Shown here piece after piece: positions 51,105 through 60,198 of a DNA stretch of 64,000 nt. The stretch is from Schinkia azotoformans LMG 9581. GTDB taxonomy: Bacteria; Bacillota; Bacilli; Bacillales; Bacillaceae_J. The number at the start of each line of letters is the position of its first letter. Position 1 is the first letter of the stretch. Below the pieces are notes generated by a model, which made no database searches, was not told the origin of the DNA, and saw only the letters and a program-made list of their open reading frames with translations. The stretch is from contig NZ_AJLR01000034.1 of NCBI RefSeq assembly GCF_000307855.1, positions 1-64,000 on the forward strand. Direction: 5' to 3'. The translations under genes were made by a program, and so were the position numbers.

Positions 51105-53021
51105 CTATGCATTTTGTTTTTCAATTTGTTCAACTAGCTCCGATAGCTCTTCCCAACGCTCCATTATTTGTTCAAGCTCGGTTGTTAGGGATTGCTCTTT
51201 TTCATATAATGGTTGGACTTTCGCAAAATCGGAGCCACTACTTGCAATTTCTTGTTGGATGGTTGATATTTCCTCTTCCAACTGCATGATTTTGTCTTCA
51301 ATGCCTTCCCATTCTTTTTGTTCTTTATAGCTTAGTTTTAATTTTTTCGGTTTGTTCGACTGTTCTGAAGTAGTGACAGCTTGAGCCTTTTCTTTGGCTT
51401 CTTCTTTTTTTAGTAATTCTTGCTTTTGCTTTTCTTCATCTAAATATTCACTATAGGACCCGTAGAAAATTCGAATACTTCCTTCCCCTTCAAACACAAA
51501 CAGGATATCACTTGTTTTATCTAAAAAGAAACGGTCATGCGATACCGTTAAAACGACACCTGGGAATTCCTCTAAGTAGTCTTCCAAAATTGTCAATGTT
51601 TCAATATCAAGATCATTCGTTGGCTCATCGAGGATGATTACATTTGGCTCTGTCATTAAAATTTTCAATAAATAAAGGCGACGGCGTTCACCCCCTGACA
51701 GCTTTTTAATGTACGTATATTGCATTGCAGGAGAAAACAAAAATCGCTCAAGCATTTGGGATGCTGTAATTTCCTTGCCGTCAATTGTTTTAATGATTTG
51801 AGCAGTCTCTTTAATATAATCAATGACCCGCTGTTCTTGATTCATCTCTTCATTTTCTTGGGTATAGTACGCGATTTTCACCGTTTGACCAACATCGATT
51901 GTACCTTCGTCCGGGATATCCTTTCCTGTCAGTAAGTTTAACAGCGACGTTTTTCCAGAACCATTCGGGCCAACAATACCTATTCGTTCAAATGGCTGTA
52001 CGATATATGAAAAGTTTTTGATGACCGTTTTATGTTCATACTGCTTAGAGATATTTTCAATTTCAAAAACTTTTTTACCAAGACGGCTACCACCGATAGC
52101 AATATCGAGATCGTCTTTTTGACGGTGGCCCGGCTTATTTTGCAGCTCCTCAAAACGCTGGATTCTTGCTTTTTGCTTTGTTGTCCGCGCCTTGGCTCCC
52201 CGCCTCATCCAAGCTAATTCCCGTCTTAACAGATTTTGACGCTTATCTTCATTCGCTGCTTCAATTTCTTCGCGGATGGCTTTTGCTTCAAGGAACGTTG
52301 AATAGTTTCCCTCATAGCTATACAGATTCCCCTGCTCTAACTCAAAAATTCCATTGGTTACACGATCTAAAAAGTAGCGATCATGCGTTATGAGCAGAAT
52401 CGCGCCAGGATAGCGTGTAATATATTCTTCCAACCATTCGATCGTTTCAATATCCAAATGGTTCGTCGGCTCATCGAGGATAAGCAGGTCTGCCGGTTGT
52501 ATTAGACTTCTCGCAATTGCTACCCGTTTCTTTTGTCCACCTGACAGCTGCCCAACATTTTGTGAGTGGTCATCAAGTCCGAGCTTAGTTAAGATTGATT
52601 TAGCTTGGGTATTGGCGTCCCAAGCATTCATTGCATCCATTTCCTGTTGAAGTTTAAAAAGCGTGTCTTGCTTTCGTTCATTTAGCGGGTCCTTTTGCAG
52701 GGCAATCAAGGCCTCTTCATACTTTTTCAGCAAACGAATCAGCGGTGTGTCACCGTAAAAAATCTCATCTAAGATCGTTCCATTCCCCTCAAACTCCGGG
52801 TTCTGCGCTAAATACTCAATGTTATACGATTTCGGCTTGATGATTTCCCCTGCATCAGACGGCTCAATCCCGGCCAATATTTTTAAAAGCGTTGACTTCC
52901 CCGTCCCATTCACTCCGATAATTCCAATACGCTGTTTTTCAGCTACACTAAATGTTATATTATTAAATAATGTCTTATCGCCAAAGCTTTTTGATAGATT
53001 TTCAACGGACAATATGTTCAT
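51105..53021 (-). CDS. yfmR: ABC-F family ATPase (YfmR/Uup-like)
   Basis: A 638-residue protein with two ABC domains and no membrane segment. Walker A is GVNGTGKST and GPNGSGKTS; signatures are LSGGQKKR and LSGGERRR; Walker B is LLILDEPTNHLDI and VIILDEPTNDLDI. An inter-domain linker with a basic tip (MRRGAKARTTKQKAR) and a C-terminal coiled coil (about 545-638) are typical of Uup/YfmR. These proteins act on stalled ribosomes; YfmR helps with proline-rich nascent chains. Starts one base after the HD gene stop. Confidence 0.88.
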   Translation of the reverse strand: MNILSVENLSKSFGDKTLFNNITFSVAEKQRIGIIGVNGTGKSTLLKILAGIEPSDAGEIIKPKSYNIEYLAQNPEFEGNGTILDEIFYGDTPLIRLLKKYEEALIALQKDPLNERKQDTLFKLQQEMDAMNAWDANTQAKSILTKLGLDDHSQNVGQLSGGQKKRVAIARSLIQPADLLILDEPTNHLDIETIEWLEEYITRYPGAILLITHDRYFLDRVTNGIFELEQGNLYSYEGNYSTFLEAKAIREEIEAANEDKRQNLLRRELAWMRRGAKARTTKQKARIQRFEELQNKPGHRQKDDLDIAIGGSRLGKKVFEIENISKQYEHKTVIKNFSYIVQPFERIGIVGPNGSGKTSLLNLLTGKDIPDEGTIDVGQTVKIAYYTQENEEMNQEQRVIDYIKETAQIIKTIDGKEITASQMLERFLFSPAMQYTYIKKLSGGERRRLYLLKILMTEPNVIILDEPTNDLDIETLTILEDYLEEFPGVVLTVSHDRFFLDKTSDILFVFEGEGSIRIFYGSYSEYLDEEKQKQELLKKEEAKEKAQAVTTSEQSNKPKKLKLSYKEQKEWEGIEDKIMQLEEEISTIQQEIASSGSDFAKVQPLYEKEQSLTTELEQIMERWEELSELVEQIEKQNA

Positions 53022-53672
53022 TTACAAGTTTCCTTCCCATTCATGATAAAACTTTTGTAAAAAGTCCTCCATTAATTGATGGCGGGCTTCCGCCATTTCC
53101 TTAGCTGTATCTGTATTCATTAGATTCTTTAATTTAAGCAGTTTTTCATAAAAATGATTGACCGCTGTTGTTTTTACCGCACGATATTCTTCTTTTGTCA
53201 TTTTTTCACGTGGATGTATAGCGGGATCATATATTAAATCACCATGTGCACCGGCATAGGCGAATGTTCGTGCAATGCCAATCGCACCGATGGCATCTAG
53301 TCGGTCCGCATCCTGAACAACCTTTCCTTCCAGTGTCGTCATAGGTGGGTGGTTGCCACCTTTAAATGACATCGTAGAAATAATTTCAATGATTGTATTA
53401 ATCGTTTCGTTGTCCGCTTGATGGACTTCAAGCCAGTCTTTCACACGTTTAAGACCGGCTTCCTCTCCGCCTTCATTTAATTTTTCATCGGCGATGTCAT
53501 GCAGTAGGGCTGCCATTTCACATATAAAAACATCAGCGCCCTCCTGTTCAGCAATATGCTTAGCCATTTTCGTAACCCGGGCAATATGCCACCAATCATG
53601 ACCACTTGCCTCGTTTTCAAGCTCACTGCGAACAAACGCTGTTGCCTCTTCTATTAATCTGTTTTTATCCAT
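53022..53672 (-). CDS. HD-domain phosphohydrolase (YpgQ/YedJ-like)
   Basis: A 216-residue HD-superfamily protein: GHDWWHIARV (metal His), LLHDIADEK (the HD pair) and VVQDADRLDAIGAIGIAR (second Asp). Similar to YpgQ, a metal-dependent pyrophosphohydrolase on dNTPs. Its stop abuts the start of the ABC-F gene, so the two are one operon. Confidence 0.9.
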   Translation of the reverse strand: MDKNRLIEEATAFVRSELENEASGHDWWHIARVTKMAKHIAEQEGADVFICEMAALLHDIADEKLNEGGEEAGLKRVKDWLEVHQADNETINTIIEIISTMSFKGGNHPPMTTLEGKVVQDADRLDAIGAIGIARTFAYAGAHGDLIYDPAIHPREKMTKEEYRAVKTTAVNHFYEKLLKLKNLMNTDTAKEMAEARHQLMEDFLQKFYHEWEGNL

Positions 53673-53792
53673 GATTGGTTAACCCCTTTTCGTTATTTAC
53701 AAAGACTTATATATAATGAAATCTTATCATTTTTTAGCAAAATCATTCAACTATTAGTGAAGTGGATCCATATACTGTAGAAATACTGTTAT

Positions 53793-53876
53793 ATTATCGG
53801 GTTTGATCAAGAAATTATCCGGATTTAGTAAAATATTAGCCGATTTATTGATTATATTATCCACTTTCCATTTTAC
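53793..53876. repeat. Four degenerate 21-bp direct repeats
   Basis: Four units of exactly 21 bp (53793, 53814, 53835, 53856) each begin ATTATC or ATTAGC; three continue with (C/G)G(G/A)TTT. The array ends 25 bp before the small gene at 53902, which makes it a candidate operator or transcript structure. Confidence 0.6.
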
Positions 53877-53901
53877 TCAATAAGAAGGGAGTTATTTTCA
53901 T

Positions 53902-54150
53902 ATGTACAGACCTCAACCACATCCAACAATGATCGGAACGGCTTGGCGGGGGCATCATGTTGTAATTCTCAGGTGCAATCCATATACAAATCAATTTCTT
54001 GGAATCAACACTAGTCTTGAAGCTCCGGTTGAGCCAACCCACCCCACGTGTACAGAGACACTTTCACGGTTTTTAAGCATCGGTTATACGATGATAAATA
54101 CAACCATGATCTCACAAACAGAGATTCAATATGTACTTATAAAAAAATGA
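53902..54150 (+). CDS. Small protein of unknown function
   Basis: An 82-residue protein, MYRPQPHPTMIGTAWRGHHV at the N-terminus and a hydrophilic remainder with two Cys. AAGGGAG precedes the ATG. No membrane segment. It has its own terminator and stands alone between minus-strand genes. I do not recognise it. Confidence 0.6.
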   Translation: MYRPQPHPTMIGTAWRGHHVVILRCNPYTNQFLGINTSLEAPVEPTHPTCTETLSRFLSIGYTMINTTMISQTEIQYVLIKK

Positions 54151-54190
54151 ACTCGTTGCGGGGATCGCAAAACGAGTTCATCGTTTTTTC
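54148..54190. terminator. Bidirectional terminator
   Basis: TGAACTCGTT...AACGAGTTCA flanked by A-run and by TTTTTT. Serves the small gene and the DEAD-box gene. Confidence 0.85.
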
Positions 54191-54191
54191 T

Positions 54192-55535
54192 TTATCGTTT
54201 TCTATCTTTTTTACGTGGGGTAGCATGATTACTACCGTTTGGTGCTTGATTGGTTCCGCCTTTTTGGGGAGCTGCACCACCTTTAATTACGGCTCGTTTA
54301 CTTTCCCCGACACTGTACGATTTTTTCTTGCCATCACCATCTTTATTTTGCCGGTGCTCAGGTCTTGGCGCTCGTTTTGTAACCCGCTCCCTATCATCAC
54401 TTTTTCTTACATTTGGGCGGTCATCAACGATTTCACCGCCATAAAGTTCTTTTTTCGTCATCGCAACACCTAATTCTTTACCGTACTTTAGTAATGTCTT
54501 CTCTTCAGTTGGTGTAACTAAAGAGATCACGGTACCTTGTGCCCCCATCCGTCCTGTACGGCCTGAGCGATGGATATATTGCTCAATTTTTTCAGGCATG
54601 TCCAAATGGATGACATGGGTCAAGCCCTGAATATCCATCCCTCTAGCGGCAATGTCTGTTGCTAAAAGGAGAGTCAGTTTTCCGCTGCGGAATTGTTGAA
54701 TCGCTGCGGCTCGTTCTTTTTTATTAGCAGCACTATGTAAAACTCCAATTGGAATCTTTTTATATTTAAATTTCGCCGCTAATTCGTCGATATGAAAAGA
54801 ATCATTAATAAAAATGAGCGCCTTCATACTTTCGTCCATTCGATAAATTCTTCTTAGCACTTCAACCTTATCCCTGCGCTCACTTACAAAATAAATATGG
54901 TCGACAGCATTATTCCGCTCACGTTCAACTTGAATAAATGTTGGAGCATTCATCACCTTTTTGGCAAAATCCTGTACTACATCCGAAATAGTGGCCGAGA
55001 AAAATAGAACTTGACGATCTCTTAATGTAGATTGAATCACCATTTTTACATCGTAAGTCAACTTCTGAGCAACCATTTGATCCACTTCATCGACAACAAC
55101 TGTTTTCACTTCATGCATTTTCATTTTTTTCTTATCAATTAGCTCATTAATTCTTCCCGGAGTACCAACGATAATCATTGGATTTTTCTTCAAGCGGTCG
55201 ATTTGTCGTTTAAGGTCAACTCCACCAATAAACGCTCCACTTACGATTCCACTATTCAAAGTAAAGTTCTGAATAACTTGATGAATTTGCATCGCCAGTT
55301 CTCTTGTTGGTGACAAAATAACAGCTTGAATTTCTCTTTTATCCGGATCGATATTATGTAATATTGGAAGCAAGTATGCCAATGTTTTTCCTGTTCCAGT
55401 CGGTGATTCGGCAACAATGTCCACCCCTTCTGAAATACTTGGAATCGCCTTTTGTTGTATTGCTGTTGGTTGTTCAAATCCAGCCTTTTGCCACGCTTCT
55501 TTTAGGAAAGGCTTCATTGTGTTTAATAGTTCCAT
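54192..55535 (-). CDS. yfmL: DEAD-box RNA helicase (YfmL-like)
   Basis: A 447-residue helicase: Q motif (FEQPTAIQQKAIP), motif I SPTGTGKT, Ib TPGR, motif II as DEVD rather than DEAD, motif III SAT, motif V TDIAARGMD and VI HRSGRTGRMG, followed by a basic low-complexity tail (KKDRKR end) that probably binds RNA. In B. subtilis YfmL takes part in 50S ribosome assembly. YfmR and YfmL are neighbours in B. subtilis too. Confidence 0.85.
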   Translation of the reverse strand: MELLNTMKPFLKEAWQKAGFEQPTAIQQKAIPSISEGVDIVAESPTGTGKTLAYLLPILHNIDPDKREIQAVILSPTRELAMQIHQVIQNFTLNSGIVSGAFIGGVDLKRQIDRLKKNPMIIVGTPGRINELIDKKKMKMHEVKTVVVDEVDQMVAQKLTYDVKMVIQSTLRDRQVLFFSATISDVVQDFAKKVMNAPTFIQVERERNNAVDHIYFVSERRDKVEVLRRIYRMDESMKALIFINDSFHIDELAAKFKYKKIPIGVLHSAANKKERAAAIQQFRSGKLTLLLATDIAARGMDIQGLTHVIHLDMPEKIEQYIHRSGRTGRMGAQGTVISLVTPTEEKTLLKYGKELGVAMTKKELYGGEIVDDRPNVRKSDDRERVTKRAPRPEHRQNKDGDGKKKSYSVGESKRAVIKGGAAPQKGGTNQAPNGSNHATPRKKDRKR

Positions 55536-55549
55536 TGTGTTTGCCCCTT

Positions 55550-56077
55550 TTATAGCATTAGTTCATTTAAGAAGTCAATCGACTCAATCATATACTCCAC
55601 CATTATTGGTAAATCGTCAACTTGTGCTTCCCCTATTTTTCGATCAAATTTCAAAATGATTGTATTTTTCAATTTCACAGAATGGGAAGGGTCATAATTG
55701 TATGAGATTTCTTGGATTATTAAAGGACGATCACCCCAAATTTCCAACAATGCCGACTGAATCACTTCACAATCCTTTTTCGGATCTATTACAGTCATTA
55801 AAAAGACAGCTTCAATATGGCAGCCAATCGATTTGTCTTCTTTTTCCAAGATTTCTGCTGATAAATCATAGACACCTGCGTTTATTCGGAGCTCTCCATG
55901 AACCGAATTATCCGTTTTATCCATTTTTCTAAAAGTCACGGCATAGTCGCGGGAAAGCTTCGCAAGATCGATTTGATCCCTGCGATTTGTAATTAAGATT
56001 TCCTCTTCTAGATCAAGGTCATAAAGGGCTCCTTCTGCAACAACCTTTAAATTGTCAAAAATGGTAGGATCAAACAT
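55550..56077 (-). CDS. Conserved hypothetical protein
   Basis: A 175-residue soluble protein, MFDPTIFDNLKVVAEGALYD at the N-terminus. Mixed alpha/beta with alternating strands (LILKFDRKIGEAQVDD, VHGELRINAGVY). The ATG at 56077 has GAGGG at 5 nt. It ends 15 nt before the helicase gene on the same strand. I do not recognise a family. Confidence 0.65.
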   Translation of the reverse strand: MFDPTIFDNLKVVAEGALYDLDLEEEILITNRRDQIDLAKLSRDYAVTFRKMDKTDNSVHGELRINAGVYDLSAEILEKEDKSIGCHIEAVFLMTVIDPKKDCEVIQSALLEIWGDRPLIIQEISYNYDPSHSVKLKNTIILKFDRKIGEAQVDDLPIMVEYMIESIDFLNELML

Positions 56078-56208
56078 AATATCCCTCGCTCCCCAAGTTT
56101 TCTTTCCCCATTTTAACAAAATTCGCATATATTACGAACTTTTTCATTGAACAATTTTTCTAATGTTCTTATAATTAATAAATCAGGTAGAAAAGGAAGT
56201 GATTGAAA

Positions 56209-57117
56209 GTGCCTATTAACATTCCAAAGGATTTACCCGCTAAAGAAATACTTGAAAGTGAAAATATATTTGTAATGGATGAAGAACGTGCATATCAACA
56301 GGATATCCGCGCTTTAAATATAGTAATCTTAAATTTAATGCCTTTAAAGGAAAAAACGGAAGAACACCTTCTTCGCGTACTTAGTAACTCACCATTACAA
56401 GTCAATATTACACTAATGCATCCGCAAACACATCAATCAAAAAATACAAAGCAGGAGCACTTGGAAAATTTCTATCGTACTTTCGATGAAATCAAAGGCC
56501 GCAAATTTGATGGCATGATTATTACAGGGGCTCCGATTGAACTATTGGAGTTTGAAGATGTTACCTATTGGGATGAAATAAAAGAAATTATGGAATGGAC
56601 AAAAACCAATGTAACTTCAACCCTCCATATATGCTGGGGTGCCCAAGCAGGGTTATACTATCATTTTGGTATTCCTAAATATCCTTTAGAGAAAAAAATG
56701 TTCGGTGTATTCGAACATAAAACATTTCATAGAAAATCGAGAATTCTTCGCGGCTTTGATGAAGTATATCTTGTCCCGCATTCAAGGCATACAGATGTCA
56801 AAAAAGAGGATATTGAAAAAAATTCAAATCTTGAAATTCTTTCTTATTCAAATGAAGCAGGTGTTTGTCTCGTCGCATCTAAAGACCGTAAACAATTCTT
56901 TATTACAGGACATCCGGAATATGAGGCTACAACACTTAGAGACGAGTATCTTCGCGATAAAAACAAGGGCTTAGATATTGAAATTCCAGTCAATTATTTT
57001 CCGAATGATGATCCAAATGAGGAGCCATTAAACAGATGGCGTGCCCATGGAAACCTATTCTATACAAATTGGCTAAATTATTACGTATACCAAGAAACAC
57101 CATATATTTGGGAGTAA
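56209..57117 (+). CDS. metA: Homoserine O-acetyltransferase (MetA/MetAA)
   Basis: A 302-residue MetA-fold homoserine acyltransferase, first committed step of methionine synthesis. Catalytic Cys142 (HICWGAQA), His235 and Glu237 (TGHPEYE) are in canonical positions. Residue 111 is Glu ([10 protein letters not shown]); Glu rather than Gly at 111 selects acetyl-CoA over succinyl-CoA. The GTG start at 56209 gives exactly the family numbering and has AGGAAGTG at 7 nt. No SAM or T-box leader is present in the 70-nt upstream region. Confidence 0.95.
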   Translation: MPINIPKDLPAKEILESENIFVMDEERAYQQDIRALNIVILNLMPLKEKTEEHLLRVLSNSPLQVNITLMHPQTHQSKNTKQEHLENFYRTFDEIKGRKFDGMIITGAPIELLEFEDVTYWDEIKEIMEWTKTNVTSTLHICWGAQAGLYYHFGIPKYPLEKKMFGVFEHKTFHRKSRILRGFDEVYLVPHSRHTDVKKEDIEKNSNLEILSYSNEAGVCLVASKDRKQFFITGHPEYEATTLRDEYLRDKNKGLDIEIPVNYFPNDDPNEEPLNRWRAHGNLFYTNWLNYYVYQETPYIWE

Positions 57118-57131
57118 GCTTACCATTCAGT

Positions 57132-57163
57132 GTCAGCGCAAATGAATTGCGCTGACTTTTTTT
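57132..57163 (+). terminator. Rho-independent terminator of metA
   Basis: GTCAGCGCAA...TTGCGCTGAC followed by TTTTTTT. Confidence 0.9.
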
Positions 57164-57263
57164 ATAAGAAAATTATAATATTTTTACCTAATATATCTGA
57201 AAATTCTTGAAATTAGGACGAGTATTTGGTATCATGAAAAAAAGGGAAAAGGAAGTGGTTTCT

Positions 57264-57404
57264 TTGACAAAATTGTTGAAGCTTGTAATAATTCCGAATT
57301 TCATGGTACTAGCAGTTCTAGCACTTCTCCCAGCTCTATTAATTACAAATGACGTTAGTTTCATAAACGGCTTAATCGAACAATTAGCTAGTGAAAGTGA
57401 TTAA
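57264..57404 (+). CDS. Small single-pass membrane protein (46 aa)
   Basis: TTG at 57264 after AAGGAAGTGG gives a 46-residue protein with one long hydrophobic segment (LVIIPNFMVLAVLALLPAL) and an acidic end (ASESD). An ATG at 57234 would extend it by ten residues but has poorer spacing. No family recognised. Confidence 0.5.
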   Translation: MTKLLKLVIIPNFMVLAVLALLPALLITNDVSFINGLIEQLASESD

Positions 57405-57429
57405 AAATTAATAATGAATGAAAAACAAG

Positions 57430-57514
57430 AGGCTGACCGAAAAGTGTCCAACTCCACATTGCAAATACAGTAAATTTTGCACCTAATGTGGTTTGATGAC
57501 ACTTTACGGTCAGC
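57430..57514. repeat. 85-nt nested palindrome
   Basis: Four nested pairings share a centre: GGCTGACCG/CGGTCAGCC, AAGTGT/ACACTT, CCACATT/AATGTGG and GCAAA/TTTGC. It has no U-tract. It may be a terminator, structured RNA or a palindromic repeat element. Confidence 0.6.
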
Positions 57515-57545
57515 CCTTATTTGTGAAAAGATAAACTTTCTAAAC

Positions 57546-57686
57546 TTATACTTCATTTTTCTCCTTTTTTTCCTCACATTCAAAACATGTAATTGTTCCG
57601 TCTTCTTTGACAATCCCATTAAAAAACCCATTTAAACAGAAAATTTCTTTTTTACATTCTTGACATTCTCCAACTAATTCTTTCAA
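57546..57686 (-). CDS. Small zinc-ribbon-like protein (46 aa)
   Basis: TTG at 57686 with AGGGGGAG upstream gives a 46-residue protein: KELVGECQECKKEIFCLNG at the start and GTITCFECEEKKEKNEV at the end. The CxxC ... CxxC pair is a likely zinc ribbon. Function unknown. It lies downstream of the 50-aa gene in the same orientation. Confidence 0.65.
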   Translation of the reverse strand: MKELVGECQECKKEIFCLNGFFNGIVKEDGTITCFECEEKKEKNEV

Positions 57687-57728
57687 TTTAATCTCCCCCT
57701 TAATATTACTATACCAAATTTTATCGAC

Positions 57729-57881
57729 CTACTTCCAAAACTGATACCATTTTTTATGTACTAGCTTTTCATCCAAATCCTTTTGCTTTTGATTAAAAAA
57801 TTCCCTTATTTTTGTAGTTACCTCTCTATCCCTTTGCTGGATGATTAAATGTTCCGCCTGCTTCTCGATTCGACGCCCCAT
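57729..57881 (-). CDS. Small basic protein (50 aa)
   Basis: ATG at 57881, ATGGAGGGC RBS 8 nt upstream, 50 codons. MGRRIEKQAEHLIIQQRDRE is followed by a lysine-rich helix and ends with WYQFWK. Probably a helical basic protein. Family unknown. It is followed after 42 nt by the zinc-ribbon-like gene. Confidence 0.6.
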   Translation of the reverse strand: MGRRIEKQAEHLIIQQRDREVTTKIREFFNQKQKDLDEKLVHKKWYQFWK

Positions 57882-57903
57882 AAACCAAAGCCCTCCATGT
57901 CAT

Positions 57904-57950
57904 AAAAAGCAAACGAATAGTTCTAAACTACAATCGTTTGCTTTTTATTT
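57904..57950. terminator. Bidirectional terminator
   Basis: AAAAAGCAAACGA...TCGTTTGCTTTTT; it separates rraA from the small-gene pair on the minus strand. Confidence 0.8.
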
Positions 57951-57966
57951 TTTACTTATTTTTATA

Positions 57967-58464
57967 TTAAGGTAAAGTTAACAGCTTGGGTGATACAATT
58001 ACCCCATCTTCATCGGCATACACATATTCATCGGGTGTCCATGTAATACTACCAAACTTTGTTACAACATTTGTTTTCCCTTTGCCTTCTTTTTTGCTTT
58101 TTAATGGCATCGTTCCAATCGCAAATACTCCAATATTCATCCCCGCAATTTCCCCACTGTCACGAATGACACCATTTACGATGATTCCCGCGATTTTTCG
58201 GTCAACTGCGATTTGTGCCAACATATCCCCCACTAGAGCACAATTTCTTGATGCACCGCCATTTACAACAAGGACAGAGCCTTCCGGTATAGTTTCTAAC
58301 ATTTGGCGAACTAATACATTGTCTTCGAAAACCTCAACGGTTTGTATTGGGCCTGAAAACTGTTTCTTAGCACCATAGGATTTAAATTCTACCTGGCAGA
58401 TTGAAATGCTATCTGAATAATGATCACATAAATCTGCTGTTTTTAACGTTTGTACTGCTTTCAA
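57967..58464 (-). CDS. rraA: RraA-like protein / HMG aldolase family
   Basis: A 165-residue protein with the RraA fold: TADLCDHYSDS, VLVVNGGASRNCALVGDMLA (the substrate/metal site with R and D) and GIIVNGVIRDSGEI. Family members are either RNase E inhibitors or 4-hydroxy-4-methyl-2-oxoglutarate aldolases; Bacillus lacks RNase E, so an aldolase or oxaloacetate decarboxylase activity is more likely. The TTG at 58464 has GGGGGG at 7 nt. Confidence 0.85.
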   Translation of the reverse strand: MKAVQTLKTADLCDHYSDSISICQVEFKSYGAKKQFSGPIQTVEVFEDNVLVRQMLETIPEGSVLVVNGGASRNCALVGDMLAQIAVDRKIAGIIVNGVIRDSGEIAGMNIGVFAIGTMPLKSKKEGKGKTNVVTKFGSITWTPDEYVYADEDGVIVSPKLLTLP

Positions 58465-58544
58465 ATGAAAGCCCCCCATTTCCCACTTTTGTCCATCTTA
58501 TTATACTACTTTTTCGAATTTTTTGTTAATAGTAAATTTTAAAA

Positions 58545-58584
58545 TTAAAAAGAAGGCAACAGCTACCTTGCTGCCCGCCTTCTT
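58545..58584 (-). terminator. Terminator of the FAD dehydrogenase gene
   Basis: AAGAAGGC-ggg-CAGC...GCTG-tt-GCCTTCTT followed by TTTAATTTT on the minus strand. Confidence 0.8.
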
Positions 58585-58603
58585 AACTTCCGAATCTATT
58601 TAA

Positions 58604-60043
58604 CTATTCATTTATTGTACTTACTATATCTCTAGCAATCCAAACACCGCATGCACTAGCCTGAGCCAAGCCACGTGTTACCCCAGCACCATCTCCACCT
58701 AAATACAATCCGGAAATTTCAGATTCAAACTTATCATTTAAGTTTGGTCTTGCTGAGTAGAACTTAGCTTCAACACCATAGAACAATGTATGTTCTGAAG
58801 CGATACCTGGTGTAACATGATTCAATGCTTCAGTCATTTCTACTAAACTTTTCATTGTATTGTAAGGTAATACCAACCCTAAGTCTCCAGGAACAGCCTC
58901 TTTCAAGGTTGGTTCAATAAATCCTTCTTTAATCCGTTTTTCTGTTGAACGGCGACCTTTTAGTATGTCTCCATACTTTTGAACGATAATTCCACCACCT
59001 GACAACTGATTAGCAAGTGTAGAAACTTCATGTGCATATTCAGTCGGCTTGTTAAACGGCTCAGAGAATTTATGAGAGACTAACAAAGCAAAGTTCGTAT
59101 TTCGGCTGCCTCGCTTCGGATCTTTATAAGCATGTCCATTTGCCAGCATGATCCCAGAATGATTTTCCACTACAACATGTCCGGAAGGGTTGCTGCAGAA
59201 GGTTCTAACTGTTGTCCCAACAGATGTATTAAAAACAAATTTTCCTTCATAAAGATTCTTATTAATTTCTTCCATTACAATATCTGAAGTTTCTACACGT
59301 ACACCGATGTCTACTTGATTGTTAAACATCGTAACGCGACGTTTCTTTAAGATTTTTGTTAACCATGCTGAGCCGTCACGACCAGGAACAATGACAACTT
59401 TTTTAGCATGTAAAACTTCGCCATCCTTTAACTCGATTCCAGTTACCTTATGACGGCCATCCATTTTTTCAGTTATAATGTCCGCTACCTCTGATTTATA
59501 GCGCATTTCAATTTTAGTTTTCAAATATTCATAAATACTTTGCATAATTTCAAGATTTTGCTCTGTTCCTAAGTGGCGTACTTGTGCACGCAAAAGTTTT
59601 AAACCAGCCGCATAGCCGCGGCGTTCAATTTCTTTTACAGCTGGAGTTAATGGGTCTGTAATAGATTCCGTCGCACCATGGCTTAAATTAATTTCATCTA
59701 CATATTTGATTAGTTCTACAACTTCAGATGGTGGTAGGTAGTCAGTCATCCAACCGCCAAATTCACTCGTAATATTAAATTTGCCATCCGAATAGGCGCC
59801 AGCTCCGCCAAAACCGTTTGTTATCGAGCAAGCTGGCAGACAACCTGCATAATCTTTTCGGCCAGCTGCAGGTGGACATAACTGAATCTTTTTTTCTAAA
59901 ATTGGACAGCGTCTGCTATAAATATCATGACCTTTATCTATTAGTAAAACATTTGCGTTTGGCATTTTCAAAGTTAATTCATAACAAGCAAAAATTCCTG
60001 CAGGACCAGCGCCCACAACGATTACATCATAATTGTTTTGCAT
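58604..60043 (-). CDS. FAD-dependent dehydrogenase (COG2509 type)
   Basis: A 479-residue flavoprotein: N-terminal FAD-binding loop DVIVVGAGPAGIFACYEL, Cys-rich insertion (CPILEKKIQLCPPAAGRKDY, then CLPACSITNGFGGAG), and C-terminal FAD motif LYLGGDGAGVTRGLAQASA. It is a long cytosolic dehydrogenase of unknown substrate. The ATG at 60043 has GGGGG upstream. Confidence 0.88.
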   Translation of the reverse strand: MQNNYDVIVVGAGPAGIFACYELTLKMPNANVLLIDKGHDIYSRRCPILEKKIQLCPPAAGRKDYAGCLPACSITNGFGGAGAYSDGKFNITSEFGGWMTDYLPPSEVVELIKYVDEINLSHGATESITDPLTPAVKEIERRGYAAGLKLLRAQVRHLGTEQNLEIMQSIYEYLKTKIEMRYKSEVADIITEKMDGRHKVTGIELKDGEVLHAKKVVIVPGRDGSAWLTKILKKRRVTMFNNQVDIGVRVETSDIVMEEINKNLYEGKFVFNTSVGTTVRTFCSNPSGHVVVENHSGIMLANGHAYKDPKRGSRNTNFALLVSHKFSEPFNKPTEYAHEVSTLANQLSGGGIIVQKYGDILKGRRSTEKRIKEGFIEPTLKEAVPGDLGLVLPYNTMKSLVEMTEALNHVTPGIASEHTLFYGVEAKFYSARPNLNDKFESEISGLYLGGDGAGVTRGLAQASACGVWIARDIVSTINE

Positions 60044-60126
60044 AAAAATTACCCCCATTGTTCATCAATCATATGCTTTTCAAACAATCCTTACATAATA
60101 TATCAAAATATTAAAATCTAGTCAAA

Positions 60127-60175
60127 CAAAAAACGAACATTTTAATAAGCCATCATTAAAATGTTCGTTTTTTTA
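60127..60175. terminator. Bidirectional terminator
   Basis: AAACGAACATTTTAAT...ATTAAAATGTTCGTTT then TTTTATTC on the plus strand; the A-run on the left serves the minus strand. Confidence 0.85.
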
Positions 60176-60198
60176 TTCAACTATGTGTATTCCTTCAA

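Noticed and set aside
53793-53876. CRISPR array
   Set aside because: The repeats are contiguous 21-bp degenerate units without unique spacers, and no cas genes are nearby.
56130-56208. SAM riboswitch or T-box before metA
   Set aside because: Only about 70 nt lie upstream and contain none of the expected stems or motifs.
57401-57631. 76-aa minus-strand ORF
   Set aside because: It overlaps the small zinc-ribbon frame and the nested palindrome; the CxxC frame has the RBS, this has none.
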